From Rhodosporidiobolus odoratus (Eukaryota > Basidiomycota > Microbotryomycetes > Sporidiobolales > Sporidiobolaceae), in assembly GCA_034387635.1 (NCBI GenBank), contig JAOANU010000004.1, positions 1,488,001 through 1,552,000 of the forward strand: a stretch of DNA of 64,000 nt, in the 5' to 3' direction. The first letter of the stretch is position 1. Every line of letters starts with the position of its first letter. Of this stretch, positions 11,701 through 23,094 are shown in pieces. The notes below the pieces were generated by a model. The model saw nothing but the letters and a program-made list of their open reading frames with translations. It was not told where the DNA came from and did not search any database. Made by a program: the position numbers and the translations under genes.

Positions 11701-14232
11701 CTAGGTCGACGGAAGAGTCTACGAGGCAAGGTTTGTTAGTCAGGATGCGCGACGATAACCGAAAGAGTCGGCGCGCACCTCCCAACTTCCACAGACATTC
11801 ACCCAGCCTCCACCAACCCTTCGCCCTTTCCTCCCTCTCCTCCTCCCTCTCTCCTTCCTCCACTCCTTCAGGCTTCTCCAACCCCTTCTTACTCCTCCAC
11901 TTCTCCTTCTCCTCCCTTTCCTTCTCCCTCCTGACCTTCCGATCCTCAAGCTTCTCCACCACACCCCTCAGCTCGTCAATCGCCTGTTCGCTCTCTCCTG
12001 ACAGATGAAGCGCCCATGCTCGCTCGCTCTTCGTTTGCGTGAGGGCGTCGGATGACAATGCACCCGAAGGAAGGCCGAGGAGTTGATCCCAGACTTTGAG
12101 CGCGGCGGCGTACTTCTCGGAAGACTGGAGGACGAAGGCTTTGGCGGTCAGAATCTCGGGATTGGGGTGAGAGGCTGCGGATGCGGTTGTCGAGGCGAGG
12201 GAGGGGGCGGCAAGAAGAGATTCAAGTAGGCGGAGGGCGCGAAGGTGATGCGTAGGCGGAGCATTGTAGACGAGAGCAAGGGCAAGGTGCATCTCGAGGG
12301 TGCGGCGTGAGCTGAAAAATTGATCAGGGTCAGAAAGGATGCTAGGCGGATCAAAGGAGAAAATATCCAGACTAACCTTGGCAACTCTCGCCCGACATCA
12401 GTCCTGATGCGCCCGAGGATCGATAGACTCGCTTCAGCTACTTGAGCGAGGGCCTCCCACTCTTGCTGGCTTCGGAAGAAAGCGGCGGCGAGAAGGTGAG
12501 CTACGAGTGAAGAAGGGGACTTGGCAAGGCCATCCTGCAGGTTGGCAAACATGAGTACGCGAGGGAGAGGAAAAGACCGAGTATCGTACCTCGACTATTT
12601 GAGCCATCTCAACTTCAGAGGGCGCAGAGGGGATCTCGACAACTTCGCCTTCGGGGGCGGTAGTCGCCGCTGAAGTAGCCCGGGCAGCGAATAGCCGCTG
12701 ATGAGCGGCGACCGCAATATGGCCGGTACCAGACCTACGAGACCTCGCAAAGAATCAGTAGTCCGCTGGATAATGGGAAAAGGAGTAGGTTCTTCTTACT
12801 CGGGGAAAAGCTCCGCCAGTCTTCGCAACTCGTCCCATCGTTCCTTTGACCAACCCTCCGTTTCCCCACCGAACTTGTCTCCCCATTCAAGCGCGATCTC
12901 CCACGCCAGCGGCTCCAGAACGTTGATGAGCACCATTCCCTTAGCCAACCCCTCTACCTGCTGTCGATAATACCTCTTCGCCTCGACCTCCTTTTCTACC
13001 TCTTGTTCCGTCTTTTCCTTCTTCGCCTTCACGCTCAAATCGACTGTAAGCGCATCAAAAGGCGAAGGGAGAGACCGGAGCGTCGTGCTCAGGTGAACAA
13101 GAAGCTGTCGCTCGAGGTCCCTCCGCAGAGCTTCATCGTTTGCCGCGTCGGGATCTTCGAGCACAGCTCGCCAAAGTCCCGGCAACTGTGAAGTGGGCAT
13201 CTGTTCCGCTTGAACTTGTCTCCTCGTTTCTTCGGCTGTCATGGCTGGCCCTCCTAGACGTTGTCGCCGTTTCTTGATCTCGTTTTCGAGGGTGGCAGTT
13301 TCGAGAGATTGGATGAGAGAGATGAGCTCAAGTAGAGTTGGGAGAGGGGTAGCGATGGATTGTTGAATGGTAGGGTAGGACGTTGCGGTGGGCATGGTTG
13401 CGTTCCAGGGCGGAAGCGAGAGGAGTAGAGGGTGAACTGGAGAGGAGCGGAGGAGTAACGAGAGTGTAGAGACGACCTGCGCGAGCCGACCGTTAGTCGG
13501 ATGCGCCGAAATTCATAGTCAAGTATACGATCGTTTTCGGCGAGGGGCAAGATTGAACCCACTTCTTCCTTGGTGCCGTGCGTTCTTCGCACATCCAAGA
13601 GCTTCTCCAACGACTCGGCGTACTTTGGTGCATCTTGGCTACCGGTCACAGGAAGGCGAGTCAGCCTAGACGGAGAGGGGAGAAAAGGTGGGAGTCGCAC
13701 CTCTCCTCAAACAGCTGCATCAGCCCTTGTAGCTCGCGAGCATAGTCCGTCCACCTCTGTCGCTTCTCGTAAAAGCTGGCAAGACCCTGTAAGCATTCGG
13801 GCTACTTTAGCATACGTTCGTCCCTCTTTCGTCATACGATTCGAACGGGCTGCGGGCGGCAACGCACCTGACGAGCAAGAGGTTGATTCGGAGACTGCTC
13901 AATAGCCTTCTTATAGCTCTCCTCGGCTTCATCTGGCTTGTCCAAGTTGAACAGCGCGAGCGCCAAAAAGACTCGCCTGTTGCGAACACAAACAACGAAG
14001 ACAGGTATCAGCTCGTTGCGCGGCAGGCTCTACAAGTTCGGAGGGTAGAGCGTACGCTTGGTAGTGTGACGACTCGTAGTCCAACACAGTGCTGTGGACG
14101 ACGAGAATCAGCTTGAACTGATGAAGATGAGGAGGAAGTAACGAACGAAGCGTTTCGCTCTACATTTGGCCAGTCCTTCTTGGCCAGTGCCTCCTTGAGA
14201 GCCTTCAAGGGACCTTTTGTGAAAATACTCAT
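8749..14232 (-). CDS. SKI3: Ski3 homolog, TPR scaffold of the Ski complex
   Basis: Ski3 (TTC37) is the TPR scaffold that holds the Ski2 helicase and Ski8, feeding mRNA to the cytoplasmic exosome for 3'-5' decay. The gene begins at 14232 with MSIFTKGPLKALKEALAKKD, the typical Ski3 opening, and continues through about a dozen exons with TPR helix pairs such as RVFLALALFNLDKPDEAEES, ERASKCFQKAFELDPGQEVA and DLSTWLKLGTAYRQSGKHIA. The longest exon (about 9480-11300) encodes most of the C-terminal TPR array. The last exon ends SAALRKV with a TAG at 8749-8751. A highly charged Glu/Lys/Arg stretch (around 11830-11960) interrupts the array. Total length of roughly 1,400 residues matches the family. 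The frame is intact throughout; small uncertainties remain at the 5' junctions near 14.0-14.15 kb. Confidence 0.88.
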
Positions 14233-14689
14233 GCGAACCAAGCAGTAGCCAAAGTGGGGAAGACAGTCGTCGCTTTCTCGTTCCGCTTCATCATCGATCA
14301 CTCGCAGACGCTGTATGGCAGGTTGTGCCGGAGTGAGAAGCTCCTACTCACTCGGACTGCAGCCGAATCGATGACAGGGAAGCTTCAGAAGGCCTGGCCG
14401 TCTTACCTTTTCTCTCCGGCCGACCTCTCGGAAGCGCTCTGCAGAAGTGGCAGTAGTGATCACAGGAAGCCGAATGCAGCACGTATCACTCTGACCTACC
14501 AACCGTTTCTGCCAGACGCCCTTCGAGCTTGCGGCCAGTATTCTCGCTTCTGCAGACTTGCCATACGCTGGCCTGGCGAGGTCACAACGGTGGGCAAGAA
14601 GGACACGAGAGTGGCAAGCAGCCAGCAAAAACAGACAGACGACATTGATCAAAGTGCAAAGCAAGGGAGTGGATACAACATCGAGGGAG

Positions 14690-15635
14690 TTAGCTCGGCT
14701 TTTCTTGAAACCTAAAGGGGGGAAGGAAAAGCGTACTGCTCCCCTCTCCCGCTCCTCCATCGGCCGGTACATTGTACGGCGTCAACCTTTTGTCAAAAAG
14801 GACCGTGTAGTCAATCTCCTTCTTCGTTTCCGCGGTATCGAGGCAAAGACTCCAGGCCGTCCATGGAAGAATGACTTTTCGCTCCGAGGCTTCCGCCTTG
14901 ATTAGATGCCAGTGAGCCTGGGTCCAAGGCTCCTTAACGAGTGGCGACCCGTGGTGTGCTACGGGAAAATCTGTACTCAGTGCAGGCTCATCGTGATGGA
15001 GCCTAGGCCGAAAAAGCCCCTTTCGGAGCTTGACCAACCGGCAGGCAGCTCAGTCTGACCTTCAATCCGGACGAGGGCAGGCCCAGGGTACGCCTCTTGC
15101 GGCTGATTATTATGAAGAGGCATAACCCAATGGGCTCTTTTGGCATCGTGGACAGGATGGAGGGGATCGGATATGACATACTGAAGGAACGCGGGCACGG
15201 CAATGACGAATGGGTCCAGACCTGGAAAGGCTAGACGCACAGAGCAGAATCAGTACAGGTCTTTCCGAGATTCCGGCTGAAACTCAACACGCCAGTGACC
15301 ACGCGAGCCTGCGCAAGGGGAAGTAATTGAGAGTACGCACGGGTTCCCCTCCCATGTCCAAAAGGAATGATCAGGCCCTCTCTGATCCTCCAATTCCTCC
15401 GGTGGTCGAATTTCGCACCCTGTTGTCCCGAGTGAACGCACCGTTGAGTTGCCCCTCGCTCCGCGCCGGCACCGGTGCCTACGGCGGAACTGCTTGAGAA
15501 GCTGTGCAATGCTGTGACATGATAATCGGAAGACGCATAGTTCGGCACTGGGCCGGCACCGCCAACACAGCTGCTGAGTCCGGACCACGGGTTGAAGAGG
15601 AGAAAGTTTCGATACCGGTAGCGAGGCGAACGCAA
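14690..15635 (-). CDS. Unrecognised protein, at least three exons
   Basis: A consistent three-exon reading exists on the minus strand. The first part (open from at least 15635) ends in ...VLSFSRNLGKT and splices by a gtactg...tag intron to FPGLDPFVIAVPAF... and VHDAKRAHWVMPL. It then splices in phase (G|gt...cag|AT) to DFPVAHHGSPLVKEPWTQAH and ends at the stop at 14690. The Trp, His and Pro content and in-phase joins make it a plausible folded protein. I recognise no family. The start is uncertain: a hydrophobic run near 15640 in another frame could be a signal peptide of an upstream exon. The gene lies upstream of and parallel to SKI3, with about 460 bp between them. Confidence 0.4.
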
Positions 15636-15699
15636 GACAGAGCACCGTGAATGCTGCGAATGGTAAGCAGCTGCAGGAACGCTAGCGCCCTATAGCGTC

Positions 15700-16845
15700 C
15701 GGAGCATACTGAAAGGCTGTAATTCAGGTGGAGTGTGGAAAAAGAGGCAGCAAGCCCTGCACAGCAGATAGATGGGAAAGATGGCGAGAGGCACTTGAAA
15801 TGGACACCGTGGGCGATCCATCCCATACACAGGGTGGACTTAAAGACGTAGAGTATGTTGGACGGAGAGCAGATTGTTGCAGTCGGGGAGAAAAGGGCGA
15901 TCGAGGGCGAGTCTGAATAACGCGAAGACAGCTCCAAGGCGCCGCAACGAGGTGCACGAGTTGCATACGGTGTCGTAGAGTACCCTGGGTCTTGCTCAGG
16001 GACGATGCTCTGCGAGTCAAGCGGGTGAAAGCGTCGGACATCTGGCTCTTATGAGGGCGCTGACCGTGACTTGTCGAGGTCTGGGATCTGCAAACTGTAC
16101 GAACGGGCCACTGAGCTGCTTTCGCGTCCATAATAAGCAGTGGGAGAGGCTGCTGACCTCTTAAGCGTCGGACTTCATCAGTTGACCAGTCCACCTCGTT
16201 CTCCTCGCCGTCCAAGGTTGCTGTGTGAAGCTTTGGGCGTGTTCTTGTACGGTGTTTATATCGATCTGACAACACAGCAGCGCAGTCCAAGCTAGTGGAA
16301 GGAAGCAAGTTGAAAGTGTTTGATCAGACCAGCGTTTCGTCCTCTAATTGCAACGAGGTCGTCAACACGAAATGATGAATTCCCTCAAGCACCCAATGAG
16401 GGACTACAAACTGCGCTCTGATTGCTCGGAAATAGACAGGAAACGGTTCGGGAGTGCAACACAAAGCGATCGCAACCAGGCGTGAAATGTGTACTCGAAG
16501 GAAGGAGACGGAGAAGGAATGCGACAAGGTATAGTAGCGTGTAGAGACAGAAAAGGGATAAAGAGTATGTAAACCTCGATAGAGAAGCGGAGAAGCGGGG
16601 AAGTGTGCTGAGTGTAACGAGAGTGTGTCTGTTTCTGCGCCTGCGCGCTGGCGACGAGGCGAGAGGAGGCAAAGTGATGTACACGAGAATGAGAGAGAGA
16701 GAGAGAACTAAAAGGGAAGAGAAGAGCCACCGTACAAGACTGGACAACCCATCAACGACGACGAGAAACGCAAACTCGGCCCGAGAGCCGAGAGAAGGAA
16801 CCCTTAAACACCTTGTTCGCATTTTTTCCGTCTTGACCTCTCCTC
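15700..16845. other. Intergenic, 1.1 kb
   Basis: No gene recognised. It contains a short GA microsatellite near 16690-16706 and precedes the 3' end of the Gln-rich gene. Frames on both strands are short and overlapping, with no domain. Confidence 0.3.
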
Positions 16846-18264
16846 TTAAACACCCAACCCCTGCAACCCCCTCACCAAGCCCTCCGCATCCCCATCGACC
16901 TCCCCACCCCTCCTCCCACCGCCAACTAACAACCTCGCAAGTGCCTTTGCCCTAACCCTCGTAGCAAAGTTGAGCGCTCCCTCTTCGGCGGAAGAAGAGA
17001 GGTACGTAGGTGGCCCTTTAGGTTGACGGAGGGCGGTGGCTGTACCGGGAACGGGGGCTTGCAGGGGCCGAGTGGTAATGGGAGGGGAGGGGGAGGGGGT
17101 TTGGTAAGAGGAGGAGGAAGAGGCGGCGGTGAAGGCGGAGAGAGGTTGAGGGTGAGGGTGAGGTTGACTAACGGCGCGTCTTCCGCTCATGGTTCCAGGA
17201 CCGGCCGAGTGAGAGAACCCAGAAGGCAGCCTCGGAGAACGCTGGGCTTCCCCTTTTATGTTGCCAATGCCGACTGATCCACCAACCGAGAGAGGACGAG
17301 GCCGGGCCCCGCCTACGCGCCTCGACTCCGCGGCAGACGAGAGAGAAACCAACGAATCAAGGTGACTCCGCCTCCTCTCCTTCGTCACCGCCTTCTCATC
17401 CTTGACCTTTCCCCCCACAATCTCCGGTTGCTGAGACTGGTACTGCGACTGTTTCGACTTTGGACTCCTCTCCGGCGAAGAAGGCCTCGTGTCGTCGTCC
17501 GAATCCTCCGATGAGGCGGACGAATCGGCAGAGGAGCCGGATGAAGAAGTATCGGGGTAAGGTTCTCCGGGTGCGGAGAGGATCACGGCGGGAGGAGGAG
17601 GAGTGGTGCGTTTCGTAGCGGGACCGAGAGCAGAAGGCGTGGGTGTCGTACTGGCGGAAACGGGGGAAGGGGAAGGCGTGGGGGAGAAAGCGCGCGAGGA
17701 TCGCTGCTGGTACGGGTTAGCAGGATGGGCTTGGTCTTGAGTTTGAGAACGCGCGTGCGCCTGCGCCTGTGCCTGAGAGAGGTTGAGGCTCTGCCTCTTG
17801 GCCCTCCTCGCCAAGGCCGACGCAACCAGCGGGTTCTCCGTAGCTTCCCTCTGCTGCTGCTGGTGCTGCTGCTGCTGAACGTCCCTTCTCTGCTGACCTC
17901 CAACTCCCATGTTGCCCATTCCCATTCCAACTCCGCTCTGCTGAGCCACCATCTGCTGCACCATGATCTGATGTTGAATCTGCTGCTGCTGCAACAGAAT
18001 GTTGCGTTCCATCTCTTGTAGGTAGGCGAGTTGGGAGGATTGGAACTGAGCGTAAGCGGCGGTGAGGGGAGCCTGAGGGCTCTGAGAGGTCTGAGATGGG
18101 TAGTGGGCGTATTGGGAGGGAGGAGGAGGGAGAGGGGCGGAACGAAGAGCGTTTATGGGGGTTTGCTGGTGACACTGCGACTGGGAGAGAGAAAGGGGAG
18201 AGGGACGGGAGTGGGTGGAGTTGGTGTTGATGCGACGCTGCTGTTGTTGTTGATAGTGTGCCAT
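16846..18264 (-). CDS. Gln/Ser/Pro-rich disordered protein
   Basis: Uninterrupted 472-codon frame from the ATG at 18264 to 16846. The start reads MAHYQQQQQRR. It holds several Gln tracts (residues about 90-160), long Ser/Pro/Thr-rich stretches, an acidic serine patch (SSEDSDDDTRPSSPERSP, residues about 250-270) and a short, probably ordered C-terminal segment of about 50 residues containing FATRVRAKALARLL. No catalytic motif is visible. Composition is like transcriptional co-regulators or RNA-associated scaffolds, but that is inference only. Whether an upstream exon exists before 18264 cannot be decided. It shares a 640-bp gap with the 3' end of PRP31, which runs in the same direction. Confidence 0.6.
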   Translation of the reverse strand: MAHYQQQQQRRINTNSTHSRPSPLSLSQSQCHQQTPINALRSAPLPPPPSQYAHYPSQTSQSPQAPLTAAYAQFQSSQLAYLQEMERNILLQQQQIQHQIMVQQMVAQQSGVGMGMGNMGVGGQQRRDVQQQQHQQQQREATENPLVASALARRAKRQSLNLSQAQAQAHARSQTQDQAHPANPYQQRSSRAFSPTPSPSPVSASTTPTPSALGPATKRTTPPPPAVILSAPGEPYPDTSSSGSSADSSASSEDSDDDTRPSSPERSPKSKQSQYQSQQPEIVGGKVKDEKAVTKERRRSHLDSLVSLSSAAESRRVGGARPRPLSVGGSVGIGNIKGEAQRSPRLPSGFSHSAGPGTMSGRRAVSQPHPHPQPLSAFTAASSSSSYQTPSPSPPITTRPLQAPVPGTATALRQPKGPPTYLSSSAEEGALNFATRVRAKALARLLVGGGRRGGEVDGDAEGLVRGLQGLGV

Positions 18265-18907
18265 ATTGCGTGAACTAGCGGTAGAAGTGGGGATGTGGAA
18301 TGGAAGAGTTGTGGCGGTGTTGTCTGTGGAGAGTAAGCCCGACTTGGGGTCAGCACTGTTACGCTGGCCCTAGTTTAGACAGGAGTGTACGCGTGCTACT
18401 ACGGGGTAATGAGGAGAATGAATGCAGAGAAGTGAGAACGCGACTCAACTGGTCAAACTGACAACGGTTCAAAGTTGAAAGTGGTCAAGTCGAGTGATGC
18501 CAGAAGGCGGAGAGATAGAGGCTACAAGAGGAAGTGGTGTGGTGACGAGTCAAGCACTGCTCGACTCAAGGTGTATGTGAGTGCGACTAGCGCGTGTATC
18601 TAGGAGTGTGTGTGAGGAGGATCGAGGGGAAACGCGACTACGAGTGGCGCGCTGTTTCGAGCAACGAGAGAAGGAGGAAGGAGGACCGTGGGCTGGCGTG
18701 GGTAGGGAGTGGTATCAAAGAAGAGAGCAGCAGAGAGCAGAGACAGCGACAGCGGAGAGAGGGAGAGGGAGACGGTTGGGAGACGGGGAACAGGAGAACA
18801 CACACGCTCTCTGACCAGATTCCTTGTCTCGCCTTATCCTGATTTTCCATCCCATTCTCATGGCTGGAACCTAACCATGGAAGAAACGCACACACAACGA
18901 GCAGTCA
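18265..18907. other. Intergenic: promoter side of the Gln-rich gene
   Basis: Between the PRP31 stop (18908) and the Gln-rich start (18264). It is purine-rich on the plus strand around 18640-18790 (repeated gaga and gagaggg). No gene was seen. Confidence 0.35.
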
Positions 18908-21580
18908 TCATTTCAAACTCGAAGACCCCGCCGTCGACTTGCCAATCCCCCCACCCTTATTCGGCACATGGGAAAACGATCCTCCCCCTTCTCCAAACCA
19001 TTTCGCATTGGCCTCGTCCACCTTGGCTCGTACTTTGGCTGGGTCAACCAGTTCGATACCTGCGTGCGCACGCAGCAAAGAGAGATCCGGCAAGAGGCAA
19101 GAAAGGGAAGAAGAGAGGCAAGTAGTCAGCTTCTCGCTGCAAGACAGAGAAGAACGCGGAGGATAGAGGAAGGACGACGCACCCTGCACAGGCGTGAAGC
19201 TGAGACTCGTTGCCAAGCCACTCGTAGCCGTCCCGGACGACGCCGAAGCCGGCTTGATGGACGCCAACCTTCCTTTGGCCGATTTCGAGAGTTTGGCTGC
19301 AAGCACCCAAGCAGTAAGTCCGTCAGCTTACTCTGGCTCGGCCATCGCGCCTGAGGAGTAAAGAACGAAGCAGGAAGACCGCAGACGCGAGACCCAAGAG
19401 AAGGCGGGTTGACGAGAAGACTGACCTTTACTCCTACTCTCCCCCATACTAGCCCTAACCCTCCCACTCGCACTCCCGATCATCCCAAGACCCCTAGTCT
19501 CATCAAACGCCCCAACCTCTTCCTCAGCCTCTCCAAACTTCATGCGGTTCTGAAGTTTCCTCAGTTCGGTCGACGCGTAGGCTTCTTTGGCTTTGCGGGC
19601 ACTGTGGTTGATAAGTCACGGGGTCAGCCCGTTAGATCTCTCGAGATGAATTTGAGTGAAACCTTCTGAATGAGTGAGGCGAGACACGTATACGCGCAAG
19701 AGAAGCCAGCGATAATGGGAAGAGAAGAGAGAGAAGAGAGAATGACAAACGCACCGTTTCCCACCCCTCCTATTCTTCTTCCCCTCCTCCGGTCTCGGCA
19801 GCGCCTTGACGGTCTTCTTCGGCGGAGGTCTCGCCAACCTCTCCATCTCCCCCTCCAACTTCCCCCTCCACTCGTTTCCCATCTCCCCCCCAGGTGAACT
19901 CTTGGCCAAATCAACTCGAGCAGCAAGGGCTACTTTGGCTCCTACTTTACGTTGGGCTTTCATTCGATCTTCGGGCCGGGTTTGAGAGACGAGCGGGCAG
20001 TGGTAGATGAACCCGGTGTGGAGGCGGTCTTGGGAGTGAGCGGCGTGCGAGAAACCGGTCGAGGCGCGTTTGATGGCGCCCAGGAGCTGAGACAACACCC
20101 AGATCCGAGGTCAGAGGCGAGCGACTAGAAAGGGTGGAGAAGCAAGACGTACGTAAATGTTACTGGCCGGGATCCGGCTCAACCCATGCAACCCACCTGC
20201 GATACCCAAAATTTTGGTGGCCGTTTGAGTACCGACAATGGCGGAAATGTTGGGAGCTAGAAGGGTGATTCGGGATTCGACGTAGGAGAGAATCTGATGA
20301 GAGCGCAGAGTTTGGCGTGGGATACATACGGAGCGACAGGAGCGACGGTGCGATGACGGATATGTCGACGAGAAGAGCGAGTGATGTGACAAAGTAAGGA
20401 AGAGGGAAGGCGGTCAGCACCGCCAGCGAATGAAGGGAAATCATGCAAAGGAGAACTCGACTCACCCTCCTCTTACTCTCCTCCAACCCAAACATCACCT
20501 CCGTCCCCTCCTTGACCGTCTCCCATTCCCCCTCGTCCAGGACCATTCCTCTACTAGTAGCAGCCGTCACCTTGACAGCCATGACGGAACCGGAAGGGAG
20601 CAGTCCGGCGATGTCACCTTGCAGTTCGGGACCGTTTCCGAGGGCGAGGATGACACGGCAGTATGGGAGGGGGGAGGAGACGAGCGTGTCGAGTTCGGGG
20701 AAGCGAGGGAGGTAGTGGTCCCGGATGAACTAGGGAGGGCAGAATATGGCGAAGCGAAGGAGGGAGGTAGAAGGATAGGCGACAGCGAAGGAAGGATGGC
20801 GCGGGGACACGTCACCAGCATAGGAGTCAGTATGAACATAGCCCACAATGAAAGATAGGCCGAAAGTGGGCTAGAGAAGGAAGAGCGAATTCACCTTGTG
20901 CACAATAAGCAGCTCGTTGTCAATCTCGACGCTCAAGTTATTGGCCTGGACGATCAGAGCGTATTCTTGTGACTCTTGGTCGCTTGCGAGGTTGGGATCG
21001 GGGTTTTGGATGTAGTAGTCGATTTTCTGTTTTCCAACCGTCGAGAGAAAGGAAAAAAAGGGAGGCGGGAAGCGCATTGCAGGGAGGAGTGGGGACGCGA
21101 AGGGAATGCAGGATGGAGGTGAAGAAGTACACATGCAGAGAGAGAGGGAGACGTAGTCAGATGGACGCGACCCGCAACACGGTGAAGAAAACGGGCGATC
21201 AAAAGAAGGAAAAACCTGCGTACCTTGAGCACTTCCCCCAATGCCTTTCCACCATAAACCTTTGCCACACTAGCGACCTTTCCAACCCTCTTCAGGTCCA
21301 TTCCTTCCACTTGATCCTTGTCCAACTCATCCGCCGGTCTGACTCCACCCTGAGGTACATGAACTTCCCCTTCTTTGACCTGCTCCATGGTAGCATCCCC
21401 TTGCCCATCTTGCTCTGCTCCTCCATCGTCGTCTTCATCATCTTCTTGTTTGACGGTCGGAGTTAGAGATGAAGTTGATGCGATGGGATTCGAGTTGGAA
21501 GTGAGAGCGTCTAATTCATCGTCTGAACCACCGAGGTCAGAGTCGAGATCGTTCATGAGCTCATCTGCTAACGATGCCAT
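18908..21580 (-). CDS. PRP31: Pre-mRNA splicing factor Prp31 (U4/U6 snRNP)
   Basis: Prp31 binds the U4 snRNA k-turn with Snu13 and stabilises the U4/U6.U5 tri-snRNP. The start at 21580 reads [18 protein letters not shown] followed by an acidic tail, as in the family. The next exons carry the NOSIC-type helices ([37 protein letters not shown]), then the Nop domain [40 protein letters not shown] and FIYHCPLV, the signature of Nop56/Nop58/Prp31 proteins. The C-terminal domain has the Prp31-specific RMKFGE and [12 protein letters not shown] runs. There are about six exons with GT-AG borders and no disruption. The stop is at 18908-18910. Confidence 0.95.
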
Positions 21581-21792
21581 CTTGTACACAGCTAGCGAGT
21601 CAAGTCGAGGTGAGTGCGGAAGTCGGATGATGAGGGGGAGCCGGGAGTCTTCGAGTCGCAAGCAACTTCTCCCTTCGATTGGACTTTCCGAACAGATGAC
21701 CACTGAGATACAACGGATAAGACCACGCGCAGACCCCTACAACAGGAGGACGTGGCCGACTACGCCACCCCAATTTCTCCCTTTTCTTTCCC

Positions 21793-22958
21793 TCATGCAG
21801 CACTCGACACCGCCGCTGGCGTCATAAAGTTCCGTCGATTGAGCAGCACACCTACCGCGTTCACCTTCATCAGCGTTGTTCCTCGATCCTCAAGGAGAGA
21901 GTCGAGACAAGAAGAGGGGAAAGGAAAGAACAAGAGCGCACCCTTCAGCGCTCTCACCTCCCCTTTGACCTCTCCAACCATTCTAGCCCACTTATCCCTC
22001 TCTGAGCCATCTTTCCCCGCTCCTGCGCCCCTACCCACTCCGGCTGAAATACTCCCTCGATACCCATGCACCGTCCCTAACCTATACCTCTCATCCTCGA
22101 GATACTCGTTGAAGGTAACCAGAGAACGGAGGAGGGTGCCAGTTGGTTGAACGAGGTTTGAAGGGTTTGCAACTGGATGAACGTGCGAGGAAGCATGAGA
22201 GGGCGACGGAAGAGGATGCGCAGGGGAGGAAGAACGGAGGTGACTGGCAAGGGAACTAAGAGGGTCGAGGAGGGGATCAAGGAGCGGTTCTGGCCGAGGA
22301 ATAACAGTGTCGGCTACTTCATCGTCGTCCTGTTCGGACTGAGAAGCGCTGGCTCCCTCCCTTGCTTCTGCCTCGCGGCGGTCCTTCTCGCCCACAAACT
22401 CTTTTCTCCCCGCTCCTCGGCGGGTTATCCTCTGCATTCCCTTTCCGGCACCGAGACCCCTGATCGCCTCCAGTAGCTTGTCATATACCCCCTCATGCGC
22501 GCGGCTCAATCTCCGTCGAGCCTCGAGAGCAAGTACCAGGCGAGGGTAAACGATTCGCTGTCACTTCAAGGCGTTACTTCGAAGCACCTCGAGAAGTAGA
22601 GAGCCAGAGAGCATGTGACGCACCCGGTAGAGCCATCCAAGTCCAGCTCCGCCGACTCCAGCTAATAAGACGACCGCCGCCAACGTTCTGAGAAAGATTG
22701 GGACGGTCGAATTCGGAGCATAACGAGGTGGACTTGGGAGGATCAGCGGAGCATGAGAGTAGTTCCGAGGTGGGAGAGAGAGCTGAACGCGTTCGGCATG
22801 TCAGTTGAATCTGTGCGTGTAGATGTGAGTGGGGAAATGGAACGGGAACTGACTGCGGGAGTGGAAGGTGGTGGGGCAGAGTCGGAGCTTGAGCTCGAGG
22901 CTGGAGTGCTCGTAGGCAGCGTCGGATCACTCGGCGTCGCACTGTCTGAGGATGACAT
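21793..22958 (-). CDS. Single-span membrane protein, Pex14/17-like candidate
   Basis: Three exons splice in phase: a Ser/Pro/Thr-rich N-terminus from the ATG at 22958, and an exon encoding IFLRTLAAVVLLAGVGGAG, a single hydrophobic helix, ending WLYR. A large exon then opens with RIVYPRLVLALEARRRL and a coiled, charged segment, and a short last exon ends at 21793. One transmembrane helix, then a YPRLVLAL motif and a predicted coiled coil, with a long disordered acidic tail, recalls fungal Pex14/Pex17-type peroxins of the import docking complex. That assignment rests on layout and a short motif only. It could be another single-span organelle membrane protein. It sits between PRP31 and the uL11m gene, all on the minus strand. 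Confidence 0.55.
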
Positions 22959-23094
22959 GAGGAATCGAGCGAAGTGGAAGCGGAACAAGAACGTGCAAGA
23001 ATCGGCACTTCGGCAACTTGAACAGAGCCGGTCGGCCACCTCTCGCAATTTGCGGGATGCGGTGGAGTTGTATACAATAGAGAGTAGCCGCCAT

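Noticed and set aside
15577..15586. GAGTCCGGAC, most of the Crypton palindrome, at 15.58 kb
   Set aside because: Only ten bases, in a probable coding exon, and no junction repeat nearby.
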